Assembly (NCBI RefSeq): GCF_001458215.1
Contig: NZ_CYTW01000001.1
Location: 186,001 to 250,000 of the forward strand
Direction of reading: 5' to 3'
DNA from: Shimia thalassica
Lineage (GTDB): Bacteria > Pseudomonadota > Alphaproteobacteria > Rhodobacterales > Rhodobacteraceae
Length of the DNA stretch: 64,000 bases
Both the position numbers and the translations under genes were made by a program. The notes under the pieces were generated by a model. It saw nothing but the letters and a program-made list of their open reading frames with translations, was not told the origin of the DNA and searched no databases. Below are positions 63,289 to 64,000 of this stretch, piece by piece; the stretch's first letter is position 1; each line of letters opens with the position of its first letter.

Positions 63289-64000
63289 TCAATTAAGTTT
63301 CACACGGACAGGCAATTCTTTGATGCCGCCGACAAAGTTGGATCGCAGGAATTTTTGCTCGCCATTAGCTTCTATGCTTTTCAGCCGCTTGGAAAGCTCT
63401 TGGAACAGAACGCGCACTTCCAGGCGCGCGAGCCACATGCCCAGACACACATGCGGACCGGATTGGCCAAACGACATGTGCTTGTTCGGGCTGCGCATAA
63501 GGTCTACGCGGAAAGGATTGTCGAAGACCTCGTCATCCCGATTGGCCGAAGACCACCAGAACAGAACCTTGTCGCCTTCGCGCATGGTTTTTCCGTGCGC
63601 CTCGAAATCGCGGGTCAACGTCCGGCGGAAGTACAAGGCGGGGGTGGCCCAACGGATGATTTCATCTGGTGCCAATTCCCAAAGAGCATCGCCACCGGTC
63701 TGCATCTGGGTCAGCAATTCTGGCTGATGGCACATGGCCTGAATGCCTGCGGCAATCGAATATCGCGTGGTGTCGTTGCCAGCCGCGACTAGCAAACAAA
63801 AGAAATTGCGAAACTCTTCTTCCGAAATGGTGTTGCCGTCTTTGTCAGGTTGCAAGATCAGGTGCAGAACGCCGTTCGTGTCGCCGGTCGCGTTTTTGTG
63901 CGCCATCAGCTCTTTTGCGTATTGAAACAGTTCCGCACCGGCGGGCGAGTTGAAGGGCATCATGCGAAATTCGTCGGTCGTCATCTTGTCCAGCACATGA
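63289..64000 (-). CDS. Cytochrome P450, N-terminus beyond window edge
   Basis: The last 236 or so residues of a P450. The I-helix oxygen-activation motif is VAAGNDTTRYS, the K-helix ExxR is DEIIRWATP, and the heme loop is MSFGQSGPHVCLGMWLARLE with the thiolate Cys. The FGxxGxHxC form with one extra residue is that of the CYP125/CYP142-like bacterial group. It hydroxylates an aliphatic carbon using electrons from the ferredoxin. First visible gene of a leftward P450, GS-like, ferredoxin unit. Roughly the first 170 residues are missing. Confidence 0.9.
   Translation of the reverse strand, partial: HVLDKMTTDEFRMMPFNSPAGAELFQYAKELMAHKNATGDTNGVLHLILQPDKDGNTISEEEFRNFFCLLVAAGNDTTRYSIAAGIQAMCHQPELLTQMQTGGDALWELAPDEIIRWATPALYFRRTLTRDFEAHGKTMREGDKVLFWWSSANRDDEVFDNPFRVDLMRSPNKHMSFGQSGPHVCLGMWLARLEVRVLFQELSKRLKSIEANGEQKFLRSNFVGGIKELPVRVKLN

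Noticed and set aside
63430-63500. Apparent one-residue insertion in the P450 heme loop
   Set aside because: The FGxxGxHxC form is normal in CYP125/CYP142-like enzymes.
1-64000. Search by eye for tRNA, rRNA, insertion sequences, prophage and attachment sites
   Set aside because: No convincing example was found; short intergenic regions lack tRNA features such as a T-loop GGTTCGAATCC-like stretch.

Overview
The window reads as chromosomal DNA of a Roseobacter-group Rhodobacteraceae (Alphaproteobacteria). The evidence is the protein families: the pdxJ-acpS-lepB-rnc-era-recO backbone, a peptide deformylase-like gene between def and fmt, methylsuccinyl-CoA dehydrogenase of the ethylmalonyl-CoA pathway, COQ9, DUF1491, DUF2478, DoeB-like deacetylase and a CtrA-type box. 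I saw no rRNA, tRNA, CRISPR array, insertion sequence or prophage. Gene density is high, with many ATGA stop/start overlaps.

Layout. 1-6.9 kb holds an ECF sigma factor fragment and small catabolic genes (DoeB-like deacetylase, globin, GabD-like aldehyde dehydrogenase, alpha/beta hydrolase plus GMC oxidoreductase, YghU). 7-10 kb holds ferritin, rpsU, COQ9 and a quinone oxidoreductase. 10-12.3 kb is a FadR-type regulator divergent from an aminotransferase, with a matching operator in front of each. 12.3-14 kb holds a multi-pass membrane protein behind two tandem ATTC-N8-GAAT boxes of the BigR/SqrR type, with a small lipoprotein gene on the other side. 14.6-15.7 kb is a cobalamin riboswitch driving cbtB-cbtA; cobC-cobD follow at 22.8-24.7 kb. 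Between them lie smc, a small exported protein, an RTX protein and a lytic transglycosylase. 24.7-28.5 kb holds a CtrA-boxed receiver-domain protein, a glutathionyl-hydroquinone reductase, an L,D-transpeptidase and a PatB-type lyase.

28.6-45.2 kb is largely housekeeping: def, a degenerate def paralogue and fmt; ispH, a methyltransferase and rnhA; an NYN protein divergent from folK; rpoZ, the RelA/SpoT enzyme and DUF2062; then pdxJ to recO, interrupted by a LysE-type exporter and an EamA-type transporter. 45.2-51.1 kb holds a TetR regulator with a META-domain lipoprotein, mcd, a TauE/SafE exporter, an AI-2E-type permease, a DUF2478 protein and a potassium channel.

51.2-64 kb is the accessory part and the main candidate for something new. 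A seven-gene leftward operon (tctC, tctB, tctA, PuuC-like aldehyde dehydrogenase, ETNPPL/PHYKPL-like phospholyase, small-molecule kinase, Tm-1-like protein) faces a divergent IclR regulator and a class III transaminase. Next to them lies a leftward cytochrome P450, glutamine-synthetase-like ligase and [2Fe-2S] ferredoxin unit that runs off the right edge. Inference: an amine is gamma-glutamylated, hydroxylated by the P450, released as an amino alcohol, phosphorylated, cleaved by the phospholyase to an aldehyde and oxidised to an acid. The gamma-glutamyl hydrolase this needs is not in the window.
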